This document shows, piece by piece, positions 12,851 through 21,531 of a stretch of 41,357 nucleotides of DNA. Under the pieces are notes generated by a model. The model was not told the DNA's origin, did not search any database, and worked only from the letters and a program-made list of their open reading frames with translations. How positions within the stretch are numbered: position 1 is the stretch's first letter; each line of letters opens with the position of its first letter. The stretch comes from a virus. The stretch lies in the IMG/VR virus record IMGVR_UViG_3300033149_002390, positions 1-41,357 of that record; one strand, 5' to 3'. The position numbers were made by a program, and so were the translations under genes.

Positions 12851-13216
12851 ATGCACGATATTACAGATGACGATATTGGGTGGGCGTCGCAGGTTGTCGA
12901 GAAATTAACTCGCAAATGGCATACGCCATACAACCTCAAAGAGGATTTACACTCTGCTGCTTATCTGGGGCTGGTTAAGGCTGCAAAAAGGTATTCCCGC
13001 AAAAAAGCAAAACGACTCGCCAAAAAATTAAATCGAGCCCCCTCGACCTTCCGGACTTACGCAATGTATTGGATACTCAAGGAATGCAAAATGTTAATCG
13101 ATGCTGAAAAAAAACAAAAAATGCTCTTGAACAACGTTAAAGACAGTATAATATTTCATAGGGGGAAAGGCGTTTTAGAAATTTCCGACATTGTGCCGGA
13201 AGAAGAAAGTGAATAA
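12851..13216 (+). CDS. Sigma-70-like protein with region 2 only
   Basis: 121 aa. The stretch from NLKEDLHSAAYLGLVKAAKRY (minus its last residue, residues about 28-47) through the basic KKAKRLAKKL to STFRTYAMYWILKECKML matches sigma-70 region 2: 2.1/2.2 core binding, then 2.3/2.4, which melts and reads the -10 box. It stops about 35 residues later with an acidic tail (DIVPEEESE). There is no helix-turn-helix region 4, which normally reads the -35 box, and no frameshifted continuation that I can find. It sits just before the late genes, suggesting control of late transcription. The start has no ribosome site, but an in-frame stop at 12830-12832 excludes a longer reading. Confidence 0.75.
   Translation: MHDITDDDIGWASQVVEKLTRKWHTPYNLKEDLHSAAYLGLVKAAKRYSRKKAKRLAKKLNRAPSTFRTYAMYWILKECKMLIDAEKKQKMLLNNVKDSIIFHRGKGVLEISDIVPEEESE
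13143..13153 (+). promoter_or_regulatory. AGTATAATA promoter-like motif inside the sigma-like gene
   Basis: ACAGTATAATA, followed by TTTCATAG, matches the word found at 19044, 23017 and 29112. It lies about 100 bases upstream of the structured RNA at 13254 and could drive it. No -35 box is visible. Confidence 0.45.
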
Positions 13217-13253
13217 ATGAGAAAATGAGTAGAAATATTTACAAAAAAACAGA

Positions 13254-13533
13254 CTCGAAGATGTTAATCAACAACGGGGTTAGTGAGACCGTGCGTTTCT
13301 CCCCGATGCTGAAGAAAATAGTAAGCATCAAAAAACGCTGGGATGTATGGTTGCTAACGCTGATTAGCAGCCTGCCGAGTATGACACAAGCGGTCGCAAG
13401 AAGGTGGAGCTTTGGCTTGGCTCCTGACCGTGCCCAAATAGCCAATTTAATTTTTATGGGCTCGATACTCGGACAAGCATCAAAAACTACGACTTCACAT
13501 CTTCGAGCCTATTAAATTTTCAAGTAAGTCGTA
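13254..13533 (+). ncRNA. Candidate large structured ncRNA upstream of the terminase genes
   Basis: An 11-bp perfect helix (CTCGAAGATGT 13254-13264 with ACATCTTCGAG 13497-13507) closes a series of hairpins: CGGGG/CCCCG (13275-13279/13301-13305) with an inner GAGAC/GTTTC; ATGCT/AGCAT (13306-13310/13324-13328); GGTTGCTAA/TTAGCAGCC (13349-13357/13364-13372, one G.U); CGGTC/GACCG (13391-13395/13426-13430) with GGAGC/GCTCC inside; and GCCCA/TGGGC (13432-13436/13457-13461). A 9-bp perfect helix, CTACGACTT/AAGTCGTAG (13487-13495/13525-13533), crosses the closing helix as a pseudoknot with a 17-nt loop. A 96-codon reading at 13225-13515 overlaps it, but has only a poor ribosome site and no family. Possible roles are a packaging RNA or a ribozyme. 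Confidence 0.72.
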
Positions 13534-13797
13534 GCACATAGTCAGCTTCTAAATAGCCTCTTAATTATTATGGCTATTGAAACTTCTTATGCGCCTATCT
13601 ATAAATATTATACCGCAAAAACAGTAAAAATCAAGAAAAAAATTAAAATAGGCTATCTTGGTAGAATAGACAAAATAGTTAAAATATATAAAATAGGCAT
13701 TATATTATAATCTCAAAAAAGGGCGGAATTGTGTATAATATTTATAGGCGTAAGTAGCGCGAATATATATATGTTAATTATTGTTAGATAAGAGAAT
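13534..13797 (+). other. AT-rich gap before the terminase genes
   Basis: It holds a 7-bp hairpin AATAGCC/GGCTATT (13552-13558/13572-13578) and a TATAAT at 13734-13739 (GTGTATAATATTTATAGG) that is the likely start of the packaging transcript. A 46-codon Lys/Ile-rich reading at 13570-13710 has no ribosome site and is not called as a gene. Confidence 0.45.
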
Positions 13798-14343
13798 ATG
13801 CCAAAACAAGGTCGAGTTGAAATTAAAAAAACTGCGGACGGTGAAGAATATCAGGCGGAATATGATAATAACGATATTCGAGCTGTCCCGCTGAAATACA
13901 GACACCTCAAGCCCGGAAATCCGTTATACGATTTAGCTATTCGTGGATTAAAGATGGGGTTATATGTAAAGACGGTTGCTGGTTGGTTGGGCATAGACAC
14001 TGCAACGATATATAAGGCTGCGAAAAAATATCCTGAATTAGCAGAGGCGCTTTATGAAAAGGGCAATCAAACAAAAATGGGAATATTAGCGAGAGTGATA
14101 AATAAAGCTGCGATTGAAGATAATTTATCAGCACAGATTTACTATCTTAATCGAATTGCGAATGCTCCGAGCAAGGTTCAGCGTGCTGATGATTATCGTA
14201 ACCCTGCCAAATTTATAAAGTTACCTGTTGTCCCACCTGAATGGGTAGATAACGATGAAGGCGATGATGATGAAGAAGATAGCGAAGCTGAATTAGGTTC
14301 GGGGGAAAGTTCAGAGGAAGGTTCGGGGGATTATGGCAGTTAA
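13798..14343 (+). CDS. Terminase small subunit
   Basis: 181 aa. A central helix-turn-helix-like part (GLKMGLYVKTVAGWLGI, DTATIYKAAKKYPELAEAL) resembles the DNA-recognition domain of phage small terminases. It is followed by a helix and a strongly acidic tail (NDEGDDDEEDSEAELG). The large subunit gene starts 11 bases inside its end. It should bind phage DNA at the packaging start and recruit the large subunit. The start ATG is behind AAGAGA, a weak ribosome site. Confidence 0.8.
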   Translation: MPKQGRVEIKKTADGEEYQAEYDNNDIRAVPLKYRHLKPGNPLYDLAIRGLKMGLYVKTVAGWLGIDTATIYKAAKKYPELAEALYEKGNQTKMGILARVINKAAIEDNLSAQIYYLNRIANAPSKVQRADDYRNPAKFIKLPVVPPEWVDNDEGDDDEEDSEAELGSGESSEEGSGDYGS

Positions 14344-15784
14344 GTTCGTTTTACAACCTGATTTATGGATATTCTGGGAAGGTGGGCAGCGGGATTTTGT
14401 TTACGATTTCAAGCATAGGTATATTGCGATTGAGGCTGGCTGGATGAGCGGGAAAACGTATGCAGGCGCTCGAAAACTTATCTCTCTGCATTTGCTCAAT
14501 TCGGTGGACGCTCGGGGCAAGCCTACTTATGTCCCTTCACTTGTAGTTGCCCCGTCGATAAATGCGCTTGAGGATTTTATGATACCGGAACTCGAAAAAG
14601 CCTGCTCTGAAATAAACCTTGATTTTGAATATCAGCCCGGAAAGCGCAGGGTTGCATTGCCCGATTTGGGGCATAGGGGGGGGATGATTTCACATATCAA
14701 GATGCGGACAGCGGAACGTCCTGATTTGATTACAGGCTTTGAGGTTGGGGCGATATGGGGCGACGAGGCTGCAAGATGGAAGTGCGATATGCATAATCCG
14801 AAAAACGACCCGTTTATTCAGTGTATTGGTCGTTTGAGACACCCGAAAGCGAATATTCTTCAAGCATTGTTCACTTATACAAACGAAGGGGATACAACGA
14901 GAGTTTACAAGTGGATACGAGAGCAAAATGAACAACGGGACAGGGCAGTTTATCAAGCTCGGACATTGGATAATCCAGTCGCAAAAGATTTTTATGAGGC
15001 TATGTCTGGGGCTTTGACAGACGATTTGAAAGTTCAATATCTTGAAGGTGGAGCGATAACGCTATCTGGTGGCAATGTATATCGAGCATTCAATCCTGAT
15101 GTCAACATCGACCAAAATATAGGCTATGACTTTAATCTTCCGCTACAGATTTCGATAGACTTCAACATATCGCCCGGAATGCACTTGATAATCGGGCAGT
15201 ATGATTTAGAGAAGGATTTGTTTACTGCGATTGATGAGTGTTTTGTTCGGCGTGGTTCGGTTCGAGAAATAGTTGAGGAGTTTGGACGGCGGATAAAGCA
15301 TATTATTGAGGCGAGTGCAGGCAAAAGATTTCCGTTTCCAGCATTGGAGGTTTACGGTGATGCTACCGGAAAAAGCGAATGGGCGGGGACTGGTGAGAGC
15401 TGCTATATGATACTCGGAGACGGGCTTACTTTGCTGCAGAAAAGACTAAATGTCGATTTTGGTGTTCGAGCAAAAATCCCGAAAGTAAATCCGTATATAG
15501 AAGAGCGCATAAACGCTGTAAATGTGGCATTCAGGGACTTAAACGGTAATTGCCATTATAAGATACATCCAAGATGTGAGAGGCTTATACGGGATTATAA
15601 AGAGCTTAAACGAAATGCTAAAGGTGAGGTCGATAAAAATAGCGACCCTGAATTGTCTCACGCCTCAGACGCTGAAGGTTATCGGATACATTATCAGAGA
15701 CCTGTTAGAAAAATAGGTAATAGAATGGGCGGGCGAGTAAGTGTTAATGCTACTGTCTATAATAATCCAATCGTATCTGTATAA
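14333..15784 (+). CDS. Terminase large subunit (ATPase and nuclease)
   Basis: 483 aa. Walker A is AGWMSGKT (residues 35-42), a variant of the usual G-rich loop. Walker B is VGAIWGDEAARW with Asp144/Glu145. The C-terminal RNase H-like nuclease has Asp in LQISIDFN, EVYGDATGKSEW near residue 342 and Asp in SHASDAEGY near residue 444. This enzyme pumps DNA into proheads and cuts it. It is complete, and its place before the Mu-like portal is standard. Whether it makes cos, direct-repeat or headful ends is not decided by the sequence. Confidence 0.95.
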   Translation: MAVKFVLQPDLWIFWEGGQRDFVYDFKHRYIAIEAGWMSGKTYAGARKLISLHLLNSVDARGKPTYVPSLVVAPSINALEDFMIPELEKACSEINLDFEYQPGKRRVALPDLGHRGGMISHIKMRTAERPDLITGFEVGAIWGDEAARWKCDMHNPKNDPFIQCIGRLRHPKANILQALFTYTNEGDTTRVYKWIREQNEQRDRAVYQARTLDNPVAKDFYEAMSGALTDDLKVQYLEGGAITLSGGNVYRAFNPDVNIDQNIGYDFNLPLQISIDFNISPGMHLIIGQYDLEKDLFTAIDECFVRRGSVREIVEEFGRRIKHIIEASAGKRFPFPALEVYGDATGKSEWAGTGESCYMILGDGLTLLQKRLNVDFGVRAKIPKVNPYIEERINAVNVAFRDLNGNCHYKIHPRCERLIRDYKELKRNAKGEVDKNSDPELSHASDAEGYRIHYQRPVRKIGNRMGGRVSVNATVYNNPIVSV

Positions 15785-15819
15785 TAATTAAAGAAAGCTA
15801 TAGTAGGAAGTTTTGAATT

Positions 15820-17217
15820 ATGGCAAAGAAAAAGAGCAATGTTAAGATTAAGGACACGGAACGAACAGGTTATCAAGGGCTTGCGAGCTATAATCTCGAC
15901 GAAATCAATTTTATCGGCAAGACAAATCGCAGCTACGAAGTTTATCGTATTATGCGAAGACACCCGACTATTGCTATTGCAAGGGCTTGTGCTACCGCTC
16001 CGATATTGGCAAGTAAATGGAGTGTTGAAGCTGATGACGGTGTCTCTGATGATTATGTTAAGTTTATTGATGAGCAGATAAGCTCGATATGGGATGCTTA
16101 TATAAAGAACTCGATATTTTCGCTCGATTACGGGTTTCAGGTATTCGAGAAGATTTTTGCTGTTAATGAAGATACAGGTTTAATCGGGATAGGCAAAATT
16201 AAACCGCTTATGCCTGATTTGACTAAATTTGTTGTAGATAAGAAGACAGGCGAGCTTAAAGGTGTGCGCAATAACGCAGTTGAGTTAAAGACGAGTGATG
16301 TAATTGTTCTTGTGAATGATAAAGAGGGGGATAATTATTATGGTAATTCCCGGATGGAGAATTGCTGGGAAGCGTGGAAGCGGTGGAAAGAGATTGATGG
16401 AAAGTTTCAAACGTATATTACAAAAGTTTCAAACGTAATCCCGATGATAGAATATCCGCCTGGTGAGAGCAGAGATGTTACAGGTGCGACTGTAGATAAC
16501 TTCAAGATAGCTCAATCGGTATTGCGGGAATTAGGCAAAGGAGCGGGAATTGCTATGCCGAATACGCTTGCTGAATATGTAAGCGAATTGTCTCGGCTTG
16601 GCGGTAATGTTAAGGATATGCGAGCTTGGAATATAGATTTTCTTGAAGTGGGCAGCTCACACGGCTCGGAATACGAAACGATGATGGACAAATACGAGCG
16701 GTTAATGATACGAGGCTGGCTTGTTCCTGAACGTGCTATATCGGAAGGTAAATTCGGGACGAAAGCTGAAGCGGAAACGCACGCAGATATAGCATTACTT
16801 ATTACTAATCTGGTTTATCGCTCGATTATATCAGTATTAAATGAGCAGCTGGTAAATGATTTAGTGCGATACAATTTCGGCGATGATTATGTTGGCAAGA
16901 TAAAGGTAATTGGCTCGGAGCTTGACAAAGACCAGCAGGAATTTTATCGAGAAATTCTAAAGGGCGTATTGACTAATCCGAACAATGTTGACTTGCTTAT
17001 TCAGTGGCTCGATGTTGATGCTCTTGTTGACGTTGCGGGATTGCCGAAGGGGCAAGATGTAATTGATGTGGACAACATCGACATCACAAAGAAACGTGTC
17101 GAAAATACAGCTGAAATTGAGCAAGAGCAGCAACAGCAGCAAGGTAATCTTTCTATGGTGAGTATATTATCTGACATTAGCTCCGAGATGGGTGAATATC
17201 GCAAATCTGTAATATGA
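15820..17217 (+). CDS. Portal protein (Mu gp29/DUF935 family)
   Basis: 465 aa behind GTAGGAAG. Typical Mu-type portal features: an early RSYEVYRIMRRHPTIAIA helix, KWSVEADDG, FSLDYGFQVFEKIF, DNYYGNSRMENCWEAWKRW and a late YETMMDKYERLMIRGWLV stretch. It ends in a Gln-rich tail (EIEQEQQQQQGN). Twelve copies would form the DNA entry pore. It overlaps the next gene by 4 bases (ATGA). Confidence 0.9.
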   Translation: MAKKKSNVKIKDTERTGYQGLASYNLDEINFIGKTNRSYEVYRIMRRHPTIAIARACATAPILASKWSVEADDGVSDDYVKFIDEQISSIWDAYIKNSIFSLDYGFQVFEKIFAVNEDTGLIGIGKIKPLMPDLTKFVVDKKTGELKGVRNNAVELKTSDVIVLVNDKEGDNYYGNSRMENCWEAWKRWKEIDGKFQTYITKVSNVIPMIEYPPGESRDVTGATVDNFKIAQSVLRELGKGAGIAMPNTLAEYVSELSRLGGNVKDMRAWNIDFLEVGSSHGSEYETMMDKYERLMIRGWLVPERAISEGKFGTKAEAETHADIALLITNLVYRSIISVLNEQLVNDLVRYNFGDDYVGKIKVIGSELDKDQQEFYREILKGVLTNPNNVDLLIQWLDVDALVDVAGLPKGQDVIDVDNIDITKKRVENTAEIEQEQQQQQGNLSMVSILSDISSEMGEYRKSVI

Positions 17218-18194
17218 TAACTCAATCGCAACAAATAGGGATAATCGAGAAATATCATAATAGGCTTGATGTGGCTATAAACAAGGCTGTTCAGACTATC
17301 AAGCCGACTATGGTGCGTTATCAAAACGCAATATTGAAATCACTCCAAACAGGCTCATCTGTATCAGGAGCAAAAGATATTACGCACAAGCGGTTATCGA
17401 ATCTGTTAGCTCAATCTATGACTATTGCGCATTTATACGGTATTCAAAGCGGATTTGAAATATACGATGTTCACGTTGGCAATAAGAGGCTATCTATCGA
17501 GCTTGAGCAAAAGATTGATGCTTTCCTTTTTGCTGGTGGGTTTAATCCGTTTAGGGCTGCTTTGAAATTTCCAATTTATGAGAAAGCAGTAAAGCTCTTC
17601 CCGAAGCTGCTGGGTTTAACTGACGAGGAGATAGCAGCGATATTGGCTCGATATTCGGCTGATAGTGAAATGGTGGTCGCTAAAATGCTTCTTGGGATAG
17701 ATAGGGAAATTAATGAGGCTGTCGCAAAAGCGGTTGCACAGGGATTACACGCTAAATCTGGTATCCAGTATGTTCGGGAGCGGTTAATAAATTTAGGCAT
17801 ATCGGTTAAGCCATATTTAATTGAGACATTATTGCGAACGCAGATGCAGCTTGCTTTTTCGGCTGGTTCTAAATCCGTTGATGAAACGCCCGCTATGCGT
17901 GAGATATTATGGGGCTATAAATACGTTACAGCTCACGATGATAGAGTTAGACCAAATCATAGAGTAATGGACGGCGTAACTCTTCCAAGAGATGATAGCT
18001 TTTGGGACAAGAATTATCCGCCAAACGGTTATAATTGCAGGTGTATGGTTATTAAGATATTCGATAGGCCGAAGACTGTTAGATACCCGCAGGAAAAGGA
18101 AATTGAAGGGGTGAAGGTGCAGCCGAAGGCGGATACGGGATTTGATTTTGACCCGTCGCAAGTATTCAAGTCGGTTTTGCCTATTCGAAAATAA
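17214..18194 (+). CDS. Minor head protein (Mu gpF/SPP1 gp7 family)
   Basis: 326 aa. The N-terminal 190 residues are helical. The C-terminal domain has the family's hallmark sequence: TLLRTQMQLAFSAG, then TAHDDRVRPNH, MDGVTLPRDDSFW and YPPNGYNCRCMV, with the two paired Cys. These proteins bind the portal and a few copies enter the head with the DNA. Gene order after the portal is as in Mu. The 4-base overlap with the portal indicates coupled translation. Confidence 0.93.
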   Translation: MITQSQQIGIIEKYHNRLDVAINKAVQTIKPTMVRYQNAILKSLQTGSSVSGAKDITHKRLSNLLAQSMTIAHLYGIQSGFEIYDVHVGNKRLSIELEQKIDAFLFAGGFNPFRAALKFPIYEKAVKLFPKLLGLTDEEIAAILARYSADSEMVVAKMLLGIDREINEAVAKAVAQGLHAKSGIQYVRERLINLGISVKPYLIETLLRTQMQLAFSAGSKSVDETPAMREILWGYKYVTAHDDRVRPNHRVMDGVTLPRDDSFWDKNYPPNGYNCRCMVIKIFDRPKTVRYPQEKEIEGVKVQPKADTGFDFDPSQVFKSVLPIRK

Positions 18195-18202
18195 GTATAA
18201 TA
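18194..18202 (+). promoter_or_regulatory. AGTATAATA promoter-like motif
   Basis: AGTATAATAGTTAATAGAG lies 35 bases before the protease/scaffold gene. It matches the other copies and has no visible -35 box. Confidence 0.5.
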
Positions 18203-18236
18203 GTTAATAGAGAGTATATATAGGAGTTTAAGAAAA

Positions 18237-19652
18237 ATGGATAAAATAAGTGATTTTGCAGTTTGGACGACAAAATATATCAATGATTTGCCTGATAGCG
18301 CCTTTCTTTATATCGAGTCTGGCGGGAAAAAAGATGAGGAAGGCAAGACTACGCCCCGAGCATTAAGGCATTTTCCTTATAAAGACGCAAGCGGAAAGAT
18401 AGATTTACCGCATTTGAGGAATGCTATTGCCAGAATACCTCAATCTAATTTGTCGGAAAGTCTAAAGAAGACGCTACAGAATAAGGCTAAAGCGTTATTG
18501 GAGCAAGAGAAAAAGAGGCGAGGCTTATCGCTTTACGGGTTGGAATACGAGTCGAAAGAATTTCAGGAAACTGCAGAAAAGCAGCGGTTTGTTAAAGATA
18601 TTATGCGAGTCGGCAAATATACGCACCCGATAGCGGGATGGACGTTAAATGTCGATACAGCTCGAATGGATAGGTGGATTGCAGCTTTTCGGAAGATGCG
18701 GGCTAACGGAATAGATATTGAAGTTGTCAAAGACCATTCTGCAAGAGCAGAAGATGTTGTTGGTTATTTGGTGGATATGTATCGCGAAGGAGATGTTTTG
18801 TTTGGCGTTCACGAATTGATTGGCGAGCAGTCTATTGATTTAGCACGCAGGGTAAAGAATGTCAGTGTATCGGTTATGAGTGATTTCGTTGACGGGCAGG
18901 GCAGGCATTATGGTGAAGCTATTGTTCACTCGGCTATTGTTCAGCGCCCTGTAGTACCCAATCAAGAGCCGTTTATTCAGATAGCAGCTTCGAGTTTGGC
19001 GGGCAGCGATTGCAAGCAAGTCGAATTTTTACAGCGTGATGACAGTATAATATTTAATGAAGACTATAATGTTAATGTTAATAATTCAAACGGAGATAAT
19101 GAAATGGACAAACTTATCGAACAATTAAGCCAGTTAATTGGCAAGGAATTGGATGAGAAGAACGCAATTGACGGCGTAAGGTCTTACATAGATGAGCTTA
19201 AATCGGCTCAAGAAGAGGCGAATAAAAAGCTATCTATGTCGCAGTCGCAAGATAAGCAAGAGAGCGATAAGAAGCCTGAAATTGATCCTGATGCGCTCGA
19301 AATGCTTGTCGAGAGTGCGGAAGAGAAATTTAATTCTCTTGTTGAGAAGGGCAAAATAACGCCTTCCGTTGCTAAAAGGCTGAAAGAATTGTTTATTGGC
19401 AAGAAAGATAATTATAATCTTTCGATGTTGAGCAAGAGATTCTCTAACGGCGATAAATCTGTCGTAAAACAGGTTGTCGAAATACTTGAGGAAAATCCGT
19501 CTATTGTAAATCTTTCGAGCAAAACCGGTGTTCAAATAATGAACAATTCGCTTTCAGATAGCGAAGATGCTGAAAAGGCAGCGAAAGAGAAGGAACAGCT
19601 GATCAAAGAAATGTCCGCAATGGCGGGCATAACCGTATCAGATGATAAATAG
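18237..19652 (+). CDS. Prohead protease with C-terminal scaffold (Mu gpI/gpZ type)
   Basis: 471 aa behind ATAGGAGT. Residues 1-100 are charged and contain an uncommon N-terminal segment (LPDSAFLYIESGGKKDEEGK, then RALRHFPYKDASGKID). Residues 105-260 match the Mu gpI-type protease (VGKYTHPIAGWTLNVDT, KDHSARAEDVVGYLVDMY, HELIGEQSIDLARRVKNVSV, YGEAIVHSAIV). After residue 280 an acidic, helical scaffold follows. An internal in-frame ATG at 19104 with its own ribosome site probably gives the free scaffold. The protease matures the prohead and then destroys the scaffold. Confidence 0.88.
   Translation: MDKISDFAVWTTKYINDLPDSAFLYIESGGKKDEEGKTTPRALRHFPYKDASGKIDLPHLRNAIARIPQSNLSESLKKTLQNKAKALLEQEKKRRGLSLYGLEYESKEFQETAEKQRFVKDIMRVGKYTHPIAGWTLNVDTARMDRWIAAFRKMRANGIDIEVVKDHSARAEDVVGYLVDMYREGDVLFGVHELIGEQSIDLARRVKNVSVSVMSDFVDGQGRHYGEAIVHSAIVQRPVVPNQEPFIQIAASSLAGSDCKQVEFLQRDDSIIFNEDYNVNVNNSNGDNEMDKLIEQLSQLIGKELDEKNAIDGVRSYIDELKSAQEEANKKLSMSQSQDKQESDKKPEIDPDALEMLVESAEEKFNSLVEKGKITPSVAKRLKELFIGKKDNYNLSMLSKRFSNGDKSVVKQVVEILEENPSIVNLSSKTGVQIMNNSLSDSEDAEKAAKEKEQLIKEMSAMAGITVSDDK
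19044..19052 (+). promoter_or_regulatory. AGTATAATA motif inside the protease gene
   Basis: ACAGTATAATATTTAATGAAG lies 52 bases upstream of the internal scaffold start and could give scaffold its own transcript. No -35 box is visible. Confidence 0.45.
19104..19652 (+). CDS. Internal in-frame scaffold protein
   Basis: 182 aa, the same frame as the protease, from codon 290. CGGAG lies 8 bases upstream of the ATG. The sequence is acidic and helical (MDKLIEQLSQLIGKELDEK), as expected for a head scaffold. Mu and lambda both make scaffold from an internal start within the protease gene, so this arrangement is well precedented. Confidence 0.7.
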   Translation: MDKLIEQLSQLIGKELDEKNAIDGVRSYIDELKSAQEEANKKLSMSQSQDKQESDKKPEIDPDALEMLVESAEEKFNSLVEKGKITPSVAKRLKELFIGKKDNYNLSMLSKRFSNGDKSVVKQVVEILEENPSIVNLSSKTGVQIMNNSLSDSEDAEKAAKEKEQLIKEMSAMAGITVSDDK

Positions 19653-19713
19653 AGATTGGTAAATGTTTAAACAGGATTAGATAACTTTTTTGATTTAATA
19701 GGAGTGTAAAACA

Positions 19714-20394
19714 ATGGCTACTTATGGAACGATACAAACTCAAACGGCAACACCTCGCAATGTAATTTGGGGTGGAAAGCCTGATTTGCTTCCGGGTGGA
19801 GCTGTTATTGACGGTTCTGAAGCTCGGGATATTGGTAATTCACCAGTATTCGATTTAAGAGCTGGATTGCTTTTAGGCAAGGAAACGTCCAACGGATTAT
19901 GGGCGCCGTCTATTATTGGTGTTACGACTGCGGATTATTCGTCTGGCGAAACTACACTTACAGTTTCGACTGCTACGGCTGTTGAGATTGTTAGGCGAAT
20001 AGGTTCGAGTGGGTCTGGGACGATTAAAATTACTGGTTATACGTCTGGAGACTCATCTGTAACGACTAAAGCTATAACGTTTAGCGCTGTCAATACAACG
20101 AATGGTGAGATTACTGTAACAGACTTGCAAGATGATTTCGATAGCGGTTCATTTATCCAGCCTGCAGATGGCTCGGAGACTATTCTGGGTATTCTGGGCG
20201 ACCCTTACGGCGTAAGAGTTGTTGACGAAGACCAGAATGACATTGATGTTCCTGCTTCGCAGATAATCATCGGCGGGATAATCGACACTGATTATATCGT
20301 TCATTATCCGTCCCTTGCATTGCTCAAGAGCTGGATAAAAGAACAGCTTCGAGCAAATGGAACGGGCTATGCGTTTGATGACGATTTGAGCTAA
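19714..20394 (+). CDS. Head decoration-like or capsid-associated protein
   Basis: 226 aa behind ATAGGAGT, between the scaffold and the major capsid protein. It is rich in Thr, Ser and Gly beta strands (TTLTVSTATAVEIV, GTIKITGYTSGDSSVTTK). The position and composition match head decoration or capsid-stabilising proteins. No specific family is certain. Confidence 0.65.
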   Translation: MATYGTIQTQTATPRNVIWGGKPDLLPGGAVIDGSEARDIGNSPVFDLRAGLLLGKETSNGLWAPSIIGVTTADYSSGETTLTVSTATAVEIVRRIGSSGSGTIKITGYTSGDSSVTTKAITFSAVNTTNGEITVTDLQDDFDSGSFIQPADGSETILGILGDPYGVRVVDEDQNDIDVPASQIIIGGIIDTDYIVHYPSLALLKSWIKEQLRANGTGYAFDDDLS

Positions 20395-20431
20395 ATAGGT
20401 TTAACAATAATCATTATAGGAGTAAATAAAA

Positions 20432-21508
20432 ATGGCTACATTAGAACAAGTTTTAGGATATGATAATCTAACGCAGCTTGCTGTGAGTATTAGAGGTGGG
20501 CTACCGAAGCCTTTGCCTGCTTCATTATATTCGGTAACAAAACGAGTTAGCGGTAATCTTGCGAAGTATAGGAAGGTTTCCGGAACTCGTGAAGTTGCAA
20601 GGATGGTTCAGTATGGTTCGCCGAGCAAAGCTGCTCAGCAAAAGGGTGTTACTGAAGAAACCGTCAGATTGTTGCACTCAAGCGAGCACGTATGGCACGA
20701 CCCATATACGTTGATTGCGTTGCAGCAGCTTGATAATGCAGCTCAGCAGAAGCTGGGGCAGCAAGAGATTGCACGTCAGACGAGAGAGTTTGCAACTCGA
20801 TTTACAAACCTTCGGACAACTGCAATAGCTTCGGCTTTTGCGTTAGGTGCGATATACTTCGATTCGGACGGCAACCTGCTTCCTTCGAGCTCGGGGGCAA
20901 CTTACACAGTAGATATGGGCATACCTGCAGCCAATAAGAACCAGATTGGCGGTATTATTGGCGCAAGTTGGGCAACGAGCACGACTGATATTGCAGGCGA
21001 TATTCAGGCGATTAAGCGTAAGGCATTGCAGACGACTGGCTATCCGCTTCGTTATGCAATTTACGGCTTGAACGTGCTCAATTACTTGCTTGGCAATGAC
21101 ACGATTAAGGAGCTTATACCTCGCAGTGCTGCATACAATGAAAGTGCTCTTGCTGGTGCAATAAAGAATGGATTTATGGGGCTTGATTGGATTGATGGCT
21201 CTAACGCCTTCTTTGTCGATTCGAGCGGAAGTGTTCAGCAGCTTGTAGGCGATGATACGGTAATTTTCTTGCCTGAACCTTCGCCTGATTGGTATGAACT
21301 TATCGAAGGTTCTGTTCCTATTCCGAGCAGCATTAACGTTTCAAGCGATGCGACGACTGCTTTGCGGAATATTACAGAAGTCTATGGTATGTTCAGCTAT
21401 GCGACTGTTAAAGATGACCCGACGGGAATTAAACAAGTTGCAGGCGATACTTTCTTGCCTGTAATTAAAGTTCCTTCGGCTGTATTTATCGCTGATGTAA
21501 CTCCGTAG
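20432..21508 (+). CDS. Major capsid protein
   Basis: 358 aa behind ATAGGAGT. The position after protease/scaffold and decoration, and the length, fit an HK97-fold capsid protein. Recognisable parts are the long helix (QQEIARQTREFATRFTNLRT), AIASAFALGAIYFDSDGN in the E-loop/P-domain area, the conserved PLRYAIYGLNVLNYLLGN and the C-terminal FLPEPSPDWYELIEGS with the Mu/capsid-E type end. It should be the most abundant virion protein. Confidence 0.88.
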   Translation: MATLEQVLGYDNLTQLAVSIRGGLPKPLPASLYSVTKRVSGNLAKYRKVSGTREVARMVQYGSPSKAAQQKGVTEETVRLLHSSEHVWHDPYTLIALQQLDNAAQQKLGQQEIARQTREFATRFTNLRTTAIASAFALGAIYFDSDGNLLPSSSGATYTVDMGIPAANKNQIGGIIGASWATSTTDIAGDIQAIKRKALQTTGYPLRYAIYGLNVLNYLLGNDTIKELIPRSAAYNESALAGAIKNGFMGLDWIDGSNAFFVDSSGSVQQLVGDDTVIFLPEPSPDWYELIEGSVPIPSSINVSSDATTALRNITEVYGMFSYATVKDDPTGIKQVAGDTFLPVIKVPSAVFIADVTP

Positions 21509-21531
21509 TGATGGTTAGGACTTGAGATGCT

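Noticed and set aside
13225-13515. A 96-codon + strand reading as a protein gene
   Set aside because: It lies almost wholly inside a highly paired RNA with an 11-bp closing helix and pseudoknot, has only a poor ribosome site and matches no family. I prefer the ncRNA call but cannot exclude dual use.
13254-13533. A group I intron or RNase P RNA
   Set aside because: The P3/P7-like topology is suggestive, but the conserved core sequences of group I introns and the GAGGAAAGTCC-type block of RNase P are not present.
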